NCBI GenBank assembly: GCA_944392185.1
Contig: CALXVW010000006.1
Coordinates: 1 to 18,579, forward strand
Length of the DNA stretch: 18,579 bases
Reading direction: 5' to 3'
Origin: an uncultured Alphaproteobacteria bacterium
Lineage (GTDB): Bacteria > Pseudomonadota > Alphaproteobacteria > RF32 > CAG-239
Shown: piece after piece, positions 7,315 to 14,421 of the stretch
How positions within the stretch are numbered: the stretch's first letter is position 1
How the letters are laid out: each line of letters opens with the position of its first letter
Position numbers and translations under genes: made by a program
Notes under the pieces: generated by a model
Told to the model about the DNA's origin: nothing
The model's database searches: none
What the model saw: the letters and a program-made list of their open reading frames with translations, nothing else

Positions 7315-8094
7315 ATGCCAAGAATTTTAGCTGTTGCCAACCGCAAGGGAGGAGTCGGAAAAACCACGACAACTGTCAATGTTGCCACAGCCATGGCTGC
7401 TGCCGGCAAAAAAGTTTTGGTGGTAGATTTGGATCCTCAGGGCAACGCTTCAACCTCCATGGGTGTTAATAAGAAAGGGCGCATGGCCTCAAGTTATGAG
7501 GTTTTGTTGGGAGAAAAGAGATTAACAGACGCTGTTGTCTGGACAGAGATTCCTAATTTCTCGTTAGTCCCGTCTTCTCCTGATTTGGCCGGCGCAGAGG
7601 TTGAGTTGGTAGATATGGAAAACAGAGAGTTCGCTCTTAAAAAAGCTCTGAAAAGAGACGCTGTCAACTATGATTATATTTTGATAGACTGTCCTCCCTC
7701 ACTGAGCTTGGTAACAATCAACGCTCTTGTTGCTGCCGATGCGGTTATTGTGCCACTGCAATGTGAGTTTTTGGCATTAGAGGGTGTGACGGACTTAATT
7801 CGCAACATTAATCAAATAAAGAAGAAATTTAATCCTGCATTGGCGCTGCACGGTGTTGTGTTGACAATGTATGACAAGCGCAACAATTTGAGCCAAATGG
7901 TTGAGGATGATGTTCGTAACTTCTTTGGTAAAAAGGTTTACAACACGGTTATTCCCAGAAATGTCAGAATTTCAGAAGCTCCATCACACGGAAAACCTGT
8001 CTTGTTGTATGATTTTAAGTGCCCCGGCTCTCAAGCTTATATTAGCCTCACCGGAGAAGTATTGAAAAGAGAAAAGGAATTAATAGCATGTTAG
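7315..8094 (+). CDS. parA: Chromosome-partitioning ATPase ParA
   Basis: ParA is a dimeric nucleoid-bound ATPase; ParB-parS complexes stimulate its ATP hydrolysis, and the moving ParA gradient segregates the replicated origins. The 259-aa product has the deviant Walker A motif KGGVGKTT (11-18, signature lysine Lys11), the A' motif VVDLDPQGNAS (36-46) and the Walker B region ILIDCPPS near the middle. The C-terminal IPRNVRISEAPSHGKP block is typical of chromosomal ParA/Soj. The short N-terminus, with no helix-turn-helix extension, also fits a chromosomal rather than plasmid type Ia protein. It begins immediately after rsmG, with AAGGAG ten bases upstream, and its last codons overlap the parB start. 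Confidence 0.98.
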   Translation: MPRILAVANRKGGVGKTTTTVNVATAMAAAGKKVLVVDLDPQGNASTSMGVNKKGRMASSYEVLLGEKRLTDAVVWTEIPNFSLVPSSPDLAGAEVELVDMENREFALKKALKRDAVNYDYILIDCPPSLSLVTINALVAADAVIVPLQCEFLALEGVTDLIRNINQIKKKFNPALALHGVVLTMYDKRNNLSQMVEDDVRNFFGKKVYNTVIPRNVRISEAPSHGKPVLLYDFKCPGSQAYISLTGEVLKREKELIAC

Positions 8095-9083
8095 ATGATG
8101 ATTTAGATGAATTGTTAAATGAAGACACTGCTCATGGTAACCAAGCTTCTCATAAAAGAAAGAGCTTGGGGCGTGGTTTAGGGGCTTTATTAGGAGATGA
8201 TTTGGAAGATGAAAATCATTCAGAAGTAAAAGCATCAGACCGTATCAATGTAGATTATATTATTCCCGGAAAATATCAGCCGCGCACGGAGTTTGATAAA
8301 GCGGCCCTGCAATCTTTGGCGGATTCAATAAAAGAGAAGGGGGTTTTACAGCCTCTATTGGTTCGCCGCCGGGGAGATAAATTTGAGCTTATAGCGGGAG
8401 AGCGCCGTTGGCGCGCAGCAAAGCTTGCCGGCTTGCAGGAAGTTCCGGTTGTTATTAAAGACTTGAGCGACCAAGAAGTTCTTGAGGCCGCTTTAGTTGA
8501 AAACATTTTGCGCGAGAACCTGTCTGCCATAGAAGAAGCCGAGGGGTATCAAAGACTTATAGACGAGTTTGCACATACCCAGGAGGCTTTGTCTCAGATT
8601 GTAGGTAAATCTCGTAGCCACATAGCAAATACTTTGCGCCTGTTGTCTTTGCCGACAGATGTTCAAGAGCTTGTAAAAGATGGTAAACTTTCTGCTGGTC
8701 ATGCCAGAGCCCTTGTTGGACTGGAAAATGCCAGCTCTTTAGCCAAACAGATAATAGCCAAAGACCTAAATGTTCGTCAGGTTGAGGATTTGGTTTCTCG
8801 CCAAAAAGCGCCCAAACCGACCAAAGAAAAAACAGAAAGAAATTCTGACATTGCCGATATAGAAAGGCAGCTTGTAAAAAGCTTGGGATTGAGAATAAAA
8901 ATCAGCCCCAACAAACAAGGTGGCGGCAAAGTTGTTTTGCAATATTCTTCTGTGGCGGAGCTAGATATGATTATAGAAACTCTGGAGCAAAAACGCCGCG
9001 GAGAGAGTGCTCAGAACACTGTATTTAAAGCTGAGGCTCCCGCCGCATCAAATGATAAATTTTCAATTAAAATCGTAGACTAA
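8088..9083 (+). CDS. parB: Chromosome-partitioning protein ParB (CTP-dependent clamp)
   Basis: ParB binds parS, closes into a CTP-dependent sliding clamp and stimulates ParA. The 331-aa product shows every expected part in order: an N-terminal ParA-interaction motif LGRGLGALLG (27-36), the CTPase domain with PGKYQPR (60-66) and GERRWRAAKLAG (104-115), the block ENLSAIEEAEGY (143-154), a helix-turn-helix around 165-187 (QIVGKSRSHIANTLRLL) for parS recognition, and a C-terminal dimerisation region with charged linker. The start overlaps the end of parA by seven bases and has AAGGA upstream. Two parS sites lie upstream, within mnmG and rsmG. Confidence 0.98.
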   Translation: MLDDDLDELLNEDTAHGNQASHKRKSLGRGLGALLGDDLEDENHSEVKASDRINVDYIIPGKYQPRTEFDKAALQSLADSIKEKGVLQPLLVRRRGDKFELIAGERRWRAAKLAGLQEVPVVIKDLSDQEVLEAALVENILRENLSAIEEAEGYQRLIDEFAHTQEALSQIVGKSRSHIANTLRLLSLPTDVQELVKDGKLSAGHARALVGLENASSLAKQIIAKDLNVRQVEDLVSRQKAPKPTKEKTERNSDIADIERQLVKSLGLRIKISPNKQGGGKVVLQYSSVAELDMIIETLEQKRRGESAQNTVFKAEAPAASNDKFSIKIVD

Positions 9084-9095
9084 GGAAGAACTAAA

Positions 9096-9332
9096 ATGAC
9101 TATACTTGATAAAATGTTAGAAAACTGCGAAAAAGCAGGATACACCACCACCAAAAACGTCCAAAAGATTGCCAACGCCAAACAGCTGACGTTTGGAGAA
9201 GAAGAGTGGCAACGCTGCCCATGCGACGGCAACAATCCTGCGCGTTACTGCATATCGGAGACCTGCCGCCAAGATATAGAAAGAGACGGAGAGTGCCACT
9301 GCCATTGTTACCGCAAAAAAGACATAGCATAA
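9096..9332 (+). CDS. Small cysteine-rich protein resembling the ferredoxin-thioredoxin reductase catalytic domain
   Basis: This 78-aa protein starts 12 bases after parB, with GGAAG just after the parB stop as ribosome-binding site. Its C-terminal half is packed with cysteines: RCPC (Cys41, Cys43), YCISETC (Cys52, Cys57) and ECHCHCY (Cys67, Cys69, Cys71), plus Cys11. The order CPC ... CHC recalls the catalytic chain of ferredoxin-thioredoxin reductase, where such cysteines hold a [4Fe-4S] cluster beside a redox disulfide. The middle CPC of that family is replaced here by a more widely spaced pair, so this is a tentative resemblance. A zinc-binding role is the main alternative. There is no membrane segment. 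A terminator follows, so it is the last gene of the rsmG-parA-parB unit. Confidence 0.75.
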   Translation: MTILDKMLENCEKAGYTTTKNVQKIANAKQLTFGEEEWQRCPCDGNNPARYCISETCRQDIERDGECHCHCYRKKDIA

Positions 9333-9338
9333 TACCAC

Positions 9339-9367
9339 AAAAAGCCTCGCTTTTGCGAGGCTTTTTT
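9339..9367 (+). terminator. Intrinsic terminator ending the rsmG-parAB unit
   Basis: A perfect 12-bp stem (9339-9350 with 9355-9366) with a TTTT loop, GC-rich near the loop and ending in six T residues (9362-9367). It begins six bases after the stop of the cysteine-rich gene. The A-tract on the other flank could let it work in both directions, but no opposing gene is present. Confidence 0.92.
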
Positions 9368-9410
9368 AAGAGAATATTTACCAAAAAACATTATTGTAAC
9401 AAAAAAAGAT

Positions 9411-9440
9411 TTGATTAAATAAAGATATATGTGTTTTAAT
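9411..9440 (+). promoter_or_regulatory. Possible promoter of the nuclease-tsaE-hprK unit
   Basis: TTGATT (9411-9416) and TTTAAT (9435-9440) are 18 bases apart in the AT-rich gap after the terminator and before AGAGG (9463-9467) and ATG 9475. The match is moderate and the surroundings are AT-rich, so chance matches are easy. Confidence 0.4.
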
Positions 9441-9474
9441 TGAATTAGCTAAAAATAACCGATAGAGGTCAGCC

Positions 9475-10494
9475 ATGGTTTTCTTAAAAAGAGTGTTGTT
9501 GGGGTTAGGAGCCTTATTTTTAATTTTGTTAGGCGGAGCAGGAACCAGAAGCAGCAGCGCCCTTATGCAAGGCGGCGGTTTTTTAGGACTGATTATAGGT
9601 TTAATAGTTCTGTATATATTTGCCAAAATGGCTTGGCGAGCCATGGGATGTTTACCGTCATTATTTTTGATAGCAGCAATAATCATATTTATTTTATACG
9701 CCATAGGCGCGTTTAGTGATGGCTTAGGCGGTGTTGGCAAAAATGTTAAAAGTTTTTTGGGGCAGGGTGTTATATCGTCACAAGACAGCATGGCCTCAGC
9801 CAAAGTAAATTTGCTTGATGAAGATGATTTTGATGTTCCGATTTCAGAAAGTTTTTCTCCGGCAACGGAAGATGTTGAGTTTGAAGAAGAAATAACTCGG
9901 CCACAACAGCCGCAACAACCAAGGCAAGCAAAAGAAGAAGGCTTTTTTGCTAAATTATTTGGAGGATCATCGTCAAGTAATCAGCAAGAGGCGTTTAATC
10001 CCAGAAATTATCCGGCAATTTACTCAACGGCCAAAGTTATAAGCGGAGATACTCTGGTTATAAGCGGCCATTATTTCCGACTTTTTGGCATAGATGCACC
10101 GGAAAGCAATCAAACTTGTGCCGACGGAACCGGGCGCCCATATCATTGTGGGCAACAAGCGGCAGCATGGTTAAAGAGTTGGCTGCAAGATAATGAATTA
10201 GAGTGTAGAGTAATTCAAAGAGACGCAAACGGGAATATGGTAGGGGTTTGTTCATTGGGAGCATATGATATAGGAGCTGCTTTGGTTAATGCCGGTTGGG
10301 CTGTTGTTTACAGCAAACACACGGATATCTATACACCCTATCAGACCCAGGCTCAAAATAACGGACGAGGTTTGTGGCAAGGAGAATTTTATATGCCCTG
10401 GGATTGGCGCAAAATTCAGGCCCGCAAACCCAAAATAAAAGTGATAAACCAAAAACCCAAACGCAAAAGAACTTTAATTAATCCGTTAGGTTAA
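9475..10494 (+). CDS. Membrane-anchored thermonuclease-like (SNase domain) protein with substituted catalytic arginine
   Basis: The 339-aa product has three hydrophobic segments (about residues 5-22, 35-53 and 60-79), a low-complexity acidic and Gln/Pro-rich linker (about 110-175), an SNase fold (about 180-305) and a basic tail. SNase motifs are clear: VISGDTL (188-194, metal Asp192), FRLFGIDAPE (201-210, equivalent to Arg35, Asp40 and Glu43 of staphylococcal nuclease) and the late GRGLW block (297-301). The second catalytic arginine (Arg87 of the staphylococcal enzyme, in a YGR motif) aligns with Asn254 in ANGNMVG. Four cysteines (215, 225, 244, 259) could form disulfides if the domain faces the periplasm. 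By family this would be a Ca2+-dependent nuclease, but the lost arginine suggests reduced activity or a binding role. tsaE begins one base after the stop. Confidence 0.88.
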   Translation: MVFLKRVLLGLGALFLILLGGAGTRSSSALMQGGGFLGLIIGLIVLYIFAKMAWRAMGCLPSLFLIAAIIIFILYAIGAFSDGLGGVGKNVKSFLGQGVISSQDSMASAKVNLLDEDDFDVPISESFSPATEDVEFEEEITRPQQPQQPRQAKEEGFFAKLFGGSSSSNQQEAFNPRNYPAIYSTAKVISGDTLVISGHYFRLFGIDAPESNQTCADGTGRPYHCGQQAAAWLKSWLQDNELECRVIQRDANGNMVGVCSLGAYDIGAALVNAGWAVVYSKHTDIYTPYQTQAQNNGRGLWQGEFYMPWDWRKIQARKPKIKVINQKPKRKRTLINPLG

Positions 10495-10495
10495 A

Positions 10496-10969
10496 ATGGA
10501 CCATAAAATAGAAATAAATCTGGCAACAGAAGAAGAAACCAAAAAAACAGGAAGAAAATTAGCGCACATTGCTCGCAGGGGAGATGTTTTTGCACTATAT
10601 GGAACACTTGGTATGGGCAAAAGTGTGCTGGCCAGAGCGTTTGTGCAGGCATTATGCGGCCAAGGAGAGGTTCCAAGCCCAACGTTTACCCTGTTGCAAA
10701 CCTATGAGGCACCGGATTTTGAAATTTATCATTTTGATTTATATCGCTTAAAATCGGCGGAAGAGATTTTTGAAATCGGGGTTGAGGAGGCCTTGTATTC
10801 CGGCGTAAGTTTGATTGAGTGGCCGGAAAAAATGGGGGCTTATCTGCCGAGAGATATCTTCAGGCTTGAAATAACCCCGCAAGGAGAGGGGCGTAAATTG
10901 ACCATAGAAACGCACTCAAGCGAAAAACATTCGCGCTTATCCTCGCTGGAGGCAAGAAATGAGAGCTAA
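10496..10969 (+). CDS. tsaE: tRNA threonylcarbamoyladenosine biosynthesis ATPase TsaE
   Basis: TsaE is the ATPase that works with TsaB and TsaD to transfer threonylcarbamoyl to A37 of ANN-decoding tRNAs (t6A). The 157-aa product is of normal size. It has a Walker A loop GTLGMGKS (36-43; most relatives have GDLGAGKT), the block VPSPTFTLLQTYE (59-71), the conserved HFDLYRL (79-85) and IEWPEKM (107-113). It starts one base after the membrane nuclease gene, with no strong ribosome-binding site, and ends 11 bases inside hprK, so all three are probably translated from one transcript. In many alphaproteobacteria tsaE is fused to or beside an aminoglycoside-phosphotransferase-like gene; that is absent here. 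Confidence 0.96.
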   Translation: MDHKIEINLATEEETKKTGRKLAHIARRGDVFALYGTLGMGKSVLARAFVQALCGQGEVPSPTFTLLQTYEAPDFEIYHFDLYRLKSAEEIFEIGVEEALYSGVSLIEWPEKMGAYLPRDIFRLEITPQGEGRKLTIETHSSEKHSRLSSLEARNES

Positions 10970-11375
10970 TGTCCATGCTTCTTGCGTAGAATACAACAAA
11001 AAGGGTGTTTTAATCTATGGTCCTTCCGGCAGCGGAAAATCTGATTTAGCCTTACGGTTGATTATGGAAAGAGGCGCCAAGCTTGTCGCGGATGATAGGG
11101 TAAATTTACAAGTGTTAAAAGACAAGATAAACGCGGCAGCGCCAACAATTCTCAAAGATTTATTAGAGGTAAGAGGGGTTGGAATTATAAAACTTAACTC
11201 TATAAAAGCAAATTTAAGCTTAGCTATTCGATTGGTGGAAAAAAGAGAAATGGTTGAGCGCTTTCCCGAAAGTGAGAGTTATGAGTTTGGGGGCGTAAAA
11301 ATTCCGCAAATCAGCCTTTATGCGTTTGATGCCTCAACCCCGTCAAAGATTTTGGCCGCTTTGACAATGCTGTGA
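10959..11375 (+). CDS. hprK: HPr kinase/phosphorylase, short alphaproteobacterial form
   Basis: HprK phosphorylates and dephosphorylates a serine of the PTS phosphocarrier HPr, or of its alphaproteobacterial NPr-type counterpart, linking carbon and nitrogen status to regulation. The 138-aa product matches only the C-terminal catalytic domain of the Firmicutes enzyme, which is usual in Alphaproteobacteria. It has His6 and the Walker A loop GPSGSGKS (21-28), LVADDRV (42-48) with the acidic pair Asp45-Asp46, and the family signature EVRGVGI (70-76). It overlaps tsaE by 11 bases. In many Alphaproteobacteria hprK sits with a ChvG/ChvI-type two-component system and PTS genes; none of these is in the window. 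Confidence 0.95.
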   Translation: MRANVHASCVEYNKKGVLIYGPSGSGKSDLALRLIMERGAKLVADDRVNLQVLKDKINAAAPTILKDLLEVRGVGIIKLNSIKANLSLAIRLVEKREMVERFPESESYEFGGVKIPQISLYAFDASTPSKILAALTML

Positions 11376-11376
11376 G

Positions 11377-11422
11377 GAACCAACTCTTAGCGGTTGATTC
11401 TTTGTAATCTTGGTTCTAAAAT
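11377..11422 (+). promoter_or_regulatory. Probable mlaE promoter flanked by an inverted repeat
   Basis: TTGATT (11394-11399) and TAAAAT (11417-11422) are 17 bases apart, a good housekeeping-type promoter. The arms of a perfect 7-bp inverted repeat, GAACCAA (11377-11383) and TTGGTTC (11410-11416), bracket the -35 box, the second arm touching the -10. This geometry would suit a repressor-binding site; the repeat could instead be a weak hairpin at the end of hprK. Neither is proven. Confidence 0.45.
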
Positions 11423-11456
11423 AAGGCAAATTTAATTTTGATTAGAGAGAGAAAAT

Positions 11457-12248
11457 ATGTGTCTGAAATCAATTGAAAATTTTTTGCGGCGGCAAGGTCA
11501 ACCGCTGGTTAAATTCTTCTCCGGTTTGGGTGAATTTTCACTGTTTGTTGCCCAAGCGGTTTATAATTGTTTTACCCCGCCGGTATATTGGCGAAATTTA
11601 TGGCGACAGATAGTGGATATGGGCTTTTATTCCTTGCCGGTTGTGGGGTTGACCACAATCTTTGCCGGAATGGTTATTGCTCTGCAGAGCTATTCAGGCT
11701 TTATGCGTTTTGGGGCAGAAGGCGCAGTTGCTTCTGTTGTGCTGATCTCCGTAACCAGAGAATTAGCGCCGGTTTTGTCGGCCTTAATGGTTGCCGGGCG
11801 TATAGGTGCGGCTATGGCGGCAGAAATTGGTACCATGCGCGTAACCGAGCAAATAGATGCTTTGGTCACACTCTCTACCAACCCGTTTAAGTATCTGGTT
11901 ACACCAAGAGTATGGGCAGGGCTGATTGTTATGCCGTTGCTGGTGTTGTTGGGCGATGTTATCGGTATTTTTGGTGGTTATGTGGTTGGTGTATATAAAT
12001 TAGGGTTTAACCCGGCCAACTATGTCAACTCAACTTTACAGAATTTGCAGGCCATAGATATTACCACCGGTTTGGTAAAAGCGGCGGTGTTTGGATTTAT
12101 TATTTCCATTATGGGCTGCTATAATGGCTATAAATCAAAAGGCGGTGCGCAAGGTGTGGGTACGGCCACCACCAATGCGGTTGTTTCCGCTTCTATTTTG
12201 ATTTTGATTTTCAACTATGTCATTACCGAGCTGTTTTTCTCAAAATAG
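11457..12248 (+). CDS. mlaE: ABC transporter permease MlaE (YrbE family)
   Basis: MlaE is the inner-membrane permease of the MCE-type phospholipid transport system that keeps the outer membrane lipid-asymmetric. The 263-aa product is of standard length, with an amphipathic N-terminus and five or so hydrophobic segments (about 57-78, 92-118, 152-178, 205-222 and 242-260). The hallmark EIGTMRVTEQIDAL (123-136) is the coupling region characteristic of the family. AGAGAGAG lies a few bases upstream of ATG 11457. The ATPase gene mlaF follows after 18 bases. The substrate-binding MCE protein (MlaD), usually encoded next, is absent here. Confidence 0.95.
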   Translation: MCLKSIENFLRRQGQPLVKFFSGLGEFSLFVAQAVYNCFTPPVYWRNLWRQIVDMGFYSLPVVGLTTIFAGMVIALQSYSGFMRFGAEGAVASVVLISVTRELAPVLSALMVAGRIGAAMAAEIGTMRVTEQIDALVTLSTNPFKYLVTPRVWAGLIVMPLLVLLGDVIGIFGGYVVGVYKLGFNPANYVNSTLQNLQAIDITTGLVKAAVFGFIISIMGCYNGYKSKGGAQGVGTATTNAVVSASILILIFNYVITELFFSK

Positions 12249-12266
12249 TTTTATGGAGAGCAAGAG

Positions 12267-13031
12267 ATGAGTGAAACTAAAATAAAAATAACCAACCTTC
12301 ATAAAGCTTTCGGAAAAAAAGTTGTTCTTTCCGGGGTAGACCTAGAGATAGCCAAGGGAGAATCTTTGGTTGTAATCGGAGGTTCCGGTACCGGAAAATC
12401 TGTTTTGATTAAGTGTATACAGGGTCTGTTGGTGCCAGATGAAGGGTCAATATTGGTAGATGACCAAGAGGTTGTCGGGATAGATGAGGAAGAAAAAGAG
12501 GCTCTACACTCCAAAATGGGCATGCTGTTTCAAGGCGGCGCATTATTTGACAGCTTGAGCGTGTGGGAAAATGTAGCGTTTGACTTGCTTGAAAATCGGA
12601 GCATGAACAAAAAAGATGCCAAGAACGAAGCTATCCGTGTTTTGCGCTCGGTAGGTTTGGCGCCGGATGTAGCAGAATTATCACCATCGGAATTATCCGG
12701 CGGTATGCAAAAACGCGTGGGCTTGGCCAGAGCCATAGCCTCCAAACCGGAGATAATCTTTTTTGATGAGCCGACCACGGGATTGGACCCGATAATGTCA
12801 GACGTTATTAATGACCTGATTATAGAGTCTGTAAAAGGTTTGGGTGCAACAGCCTTGACAATTACGCACGATATGACCTCGGCTCGCAAAATTGCCGATA
12901 GAATAGCGATGCTGTATCAGGGCAAGATTGTATGGCAAGGCACGGTCAAAGAGATGGATAAAACCGATAATCCGTATGTTCGCCAGTTTATCAACGGTAG
13001 TTCTCAAGGACCGATAAAAGTGGAGGTTTAG
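12267..13031 (+). CDS. mlaF: ABC transporter ATP-binding protein MlaF
   Basis: MlaF is the cytoplasmic ATPase that drives MlaE. The 254-aa product has a complete nucleotide-binding domain: Walker A GGSGTGKS (38-45), Q-loop Gln89 in LFQGGALF, ABC signature LSGGM (143-147), Walker B IIFFDE (163-168), the D-loop TGLDP (171-175) and switch histidine His201. The sequence around FQGGALFDSLSVWENV is typical of the MlaF/Ttg2A branch rather than of amino-acid importers. The last codons contain GGAGG (13022-13026), which serves as ribosome-binding site for radA, three bases downstream. With mlaE it forms a transporter core that needs an MCE protein encoded elsewhere. Confidence 0.95.
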   Translation: MSETKIKITNLHKAFGKKVVLSGVDLEIAKGESLVVIGGSGTGKSVLIKCIQGLLVPDEGSILVDDQEVVGIDEEEKEALHSKMGMLFQGGALFDSLSVWENVAFDLLENRSMNKKDAKNEAIRVLRSVGLAPDVAELSPSELSGGMQKRVGLARAIASKPEIIFFDEPTTGLDPIMSDVINDLIIESVKGLGATALTITHDMTSARKIADRIAMLYQGKIVWQGTVKEMDKTDNPYVRQFINGSSQGPIKVEV

Positions 13032-13034
13032 GCT

Positions 13035-14408
13035 TTGGCAAAGAAAGACAATAAGCAATATGTTTGCCAGAATTGTGGCTCGGTTTATCCGAAGTGGCAG
13101 GGCAAGTGCGATGCGTGTGGGGAGTGGAACTGTATAGAAGAGGAGATTATCGGCGGAGAGGGGTTTTCGAACTTTAATTCCAAAAGATCAAAGGGGCGTG
13201 TAATAGAGTTTGTGCCATTAAGCGGTGCGCAAGAGCATTTAAGCAGGCTCAGCACCGGCATTAAAGAATTGGACCGTGTTTCCGGCGGCGGCTTGGTGGC
13301 GGGTTCAGTCATTTTGGTTGGTGGCGATCCCGGCATTGGCAAATCCACGCTCTTGCTGCAGGCTTGTGCCAAAATAGCGGATTCTCCGAATGGGAAAGAG
13401 GTTTATTACATATCCGGAGAAGAGGCGATAGACCAGGTCAGGTTAAGAGCTAAGAGATTGGGCTTGGAGCAATCACCGGTTAAGTTGGCCAGCTCCACCG
13501 AGATAAAAGATATTGTCACCACGCTTGAGAAATCAAATGCAGCGGTAGTGGTGATAGATTCGATTCAAACCATGTATTTAGACGAGGTTGAATCAACCCC
13601 CGGCAGTGTTACTCAAGTCAGAGCCTGCAGCTATGAGCTGATAAAACTTGCCAAAAGAAAAGGTTTTACATTGTTTTTGGTAGGCCACGTCACCAAACAG
13701 GGAGCCATAGCCGGTCCCAGGGTGCTTGAGCATATGGTTGATACGGTTTTATATTTTGAGGGCGAGAGAGGTCATCATTTCAGAATTCTGCGAGCGGTAA
13801 AGAACCGCTACGGCGCCACAGATGAAATCGGCGTTTTTGAGATGCAGGATCAAGGCTTGGTAGAGGTTGAAAACCCGTCAGCTTTGTTTTTGGCAGAGAG
13901 GCAAGGGAACATATCTGGCTCATGCGTTTTTGCCGGCGTAGAAGGATCCAGACCGGTTTTGGTAGAGATTCAGGCGCTTGTCAGCCCCACCAGCTATGCC
14001 AGCCCCAAAAGAGCGGTTGTTGGTTGGGATTCTAACAGATTATCCATGGTTTTGGCGGTGCTGGAAGCGCGTTGCGGCATGAACCTGAGCTCGCAGGATA
14101 TATATCTGAATATTGCCGGAGGGTTGAGGATATCTGAGCCGGCGGCTGACTTGGCAGTAGCGATGGCGGTGATATCTTCACTCACCAACAAACCCCTGCC
14201 GGCAGATATGGTGATTTTTGGAGAGATAGGGCTTTCCGGTGAGATAAGGGCTGTTTCGCAACCGTCATTGCGCTTAAAAGAGGCCAATAAGTTGGGCTTT
14301 GCCAGCGCCATTACCCCGCCAACCCATGCCAAAGAAAAGAAATCGAGAGTTGATATTAACATTTATGAAATCGGCAATGTTCAACGGCTGATAAACTGGT
14401 TTAATTAA
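13035..14408 (+). CDS. radA: DNA repair/recombination protein RadA (Sms), TTG start
   Basis: RadA is a RecA-like, DnaB-type helicase that processes recombination intermediates and extends D-loops. The 457-aa product has the normal length and order: a four-cysteine zinc finger (Cys11, Cys14, Cys25, Cys28), Walker A GGDPGIGKS (96-104), Walker B VVVIDSIQ (171-178), the RadA-specific KNRYG (256-260, KNRFG in most bacteria) and a Lon-protease-like C-terminal domain. The start is TTG at 13035: GGAGG sits eight bases upstream, inside mlaF, and the resulting MAKK-CQNCG N-terminus is the family norm, with no nearby in-frame ATG. Dependence on a TTG start and coupling to mlaF suggest modest expression. 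Confidence 0.96.
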   Translation: MAKKDNKQYVCQNCGSVYPKWQGKCDACGEWNCIEEEIIGGEGFSNFNSKRSKGRVIEFVPLSGAQEHLSRLSTGIKELDRVSGGGLVAGSVILVGGDPGIGKSTLLLQACAKIADSPNGKEVYYISGEEAIDQVRLRAKRLGLEQSPVKLASSTEIKDIVTTLEKSNAAVVVIDSIQTMYLDEVESTPGSVTQVRACSYELIKLAKRKGFTLFLVGHVTKQGAIAGPRVLEHMVDTVLYFEGERGHHFRILRAVKNRYGATDEIGVFEMQDQGLVEVENPSALFLAERQGNISGSCVFAGVEGSRPVLVEIQALVSPTSYASPKRAVVGWDSNRLSMVLAVLEARCGMNLSSQDIYLNIAGGLRISEPAADLAVAMAVISSLTNKPLPADMVIFGEIGLSGEIRAVSQPSLRLKEANKLGFASAITPPTHAKEKKSRVDINIYEIGNVQRLINWFN

Positions 14409-14421
14409 AAGGAAAAAGGAA

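Noticed and set aside
9378..9803. Minus-strand open frame of 141 codons over the start of the nuclease gene.
   Set aside because: Antisense shadow of a gene with clear domains; proline- and lysine-rich translation without recognisable features.
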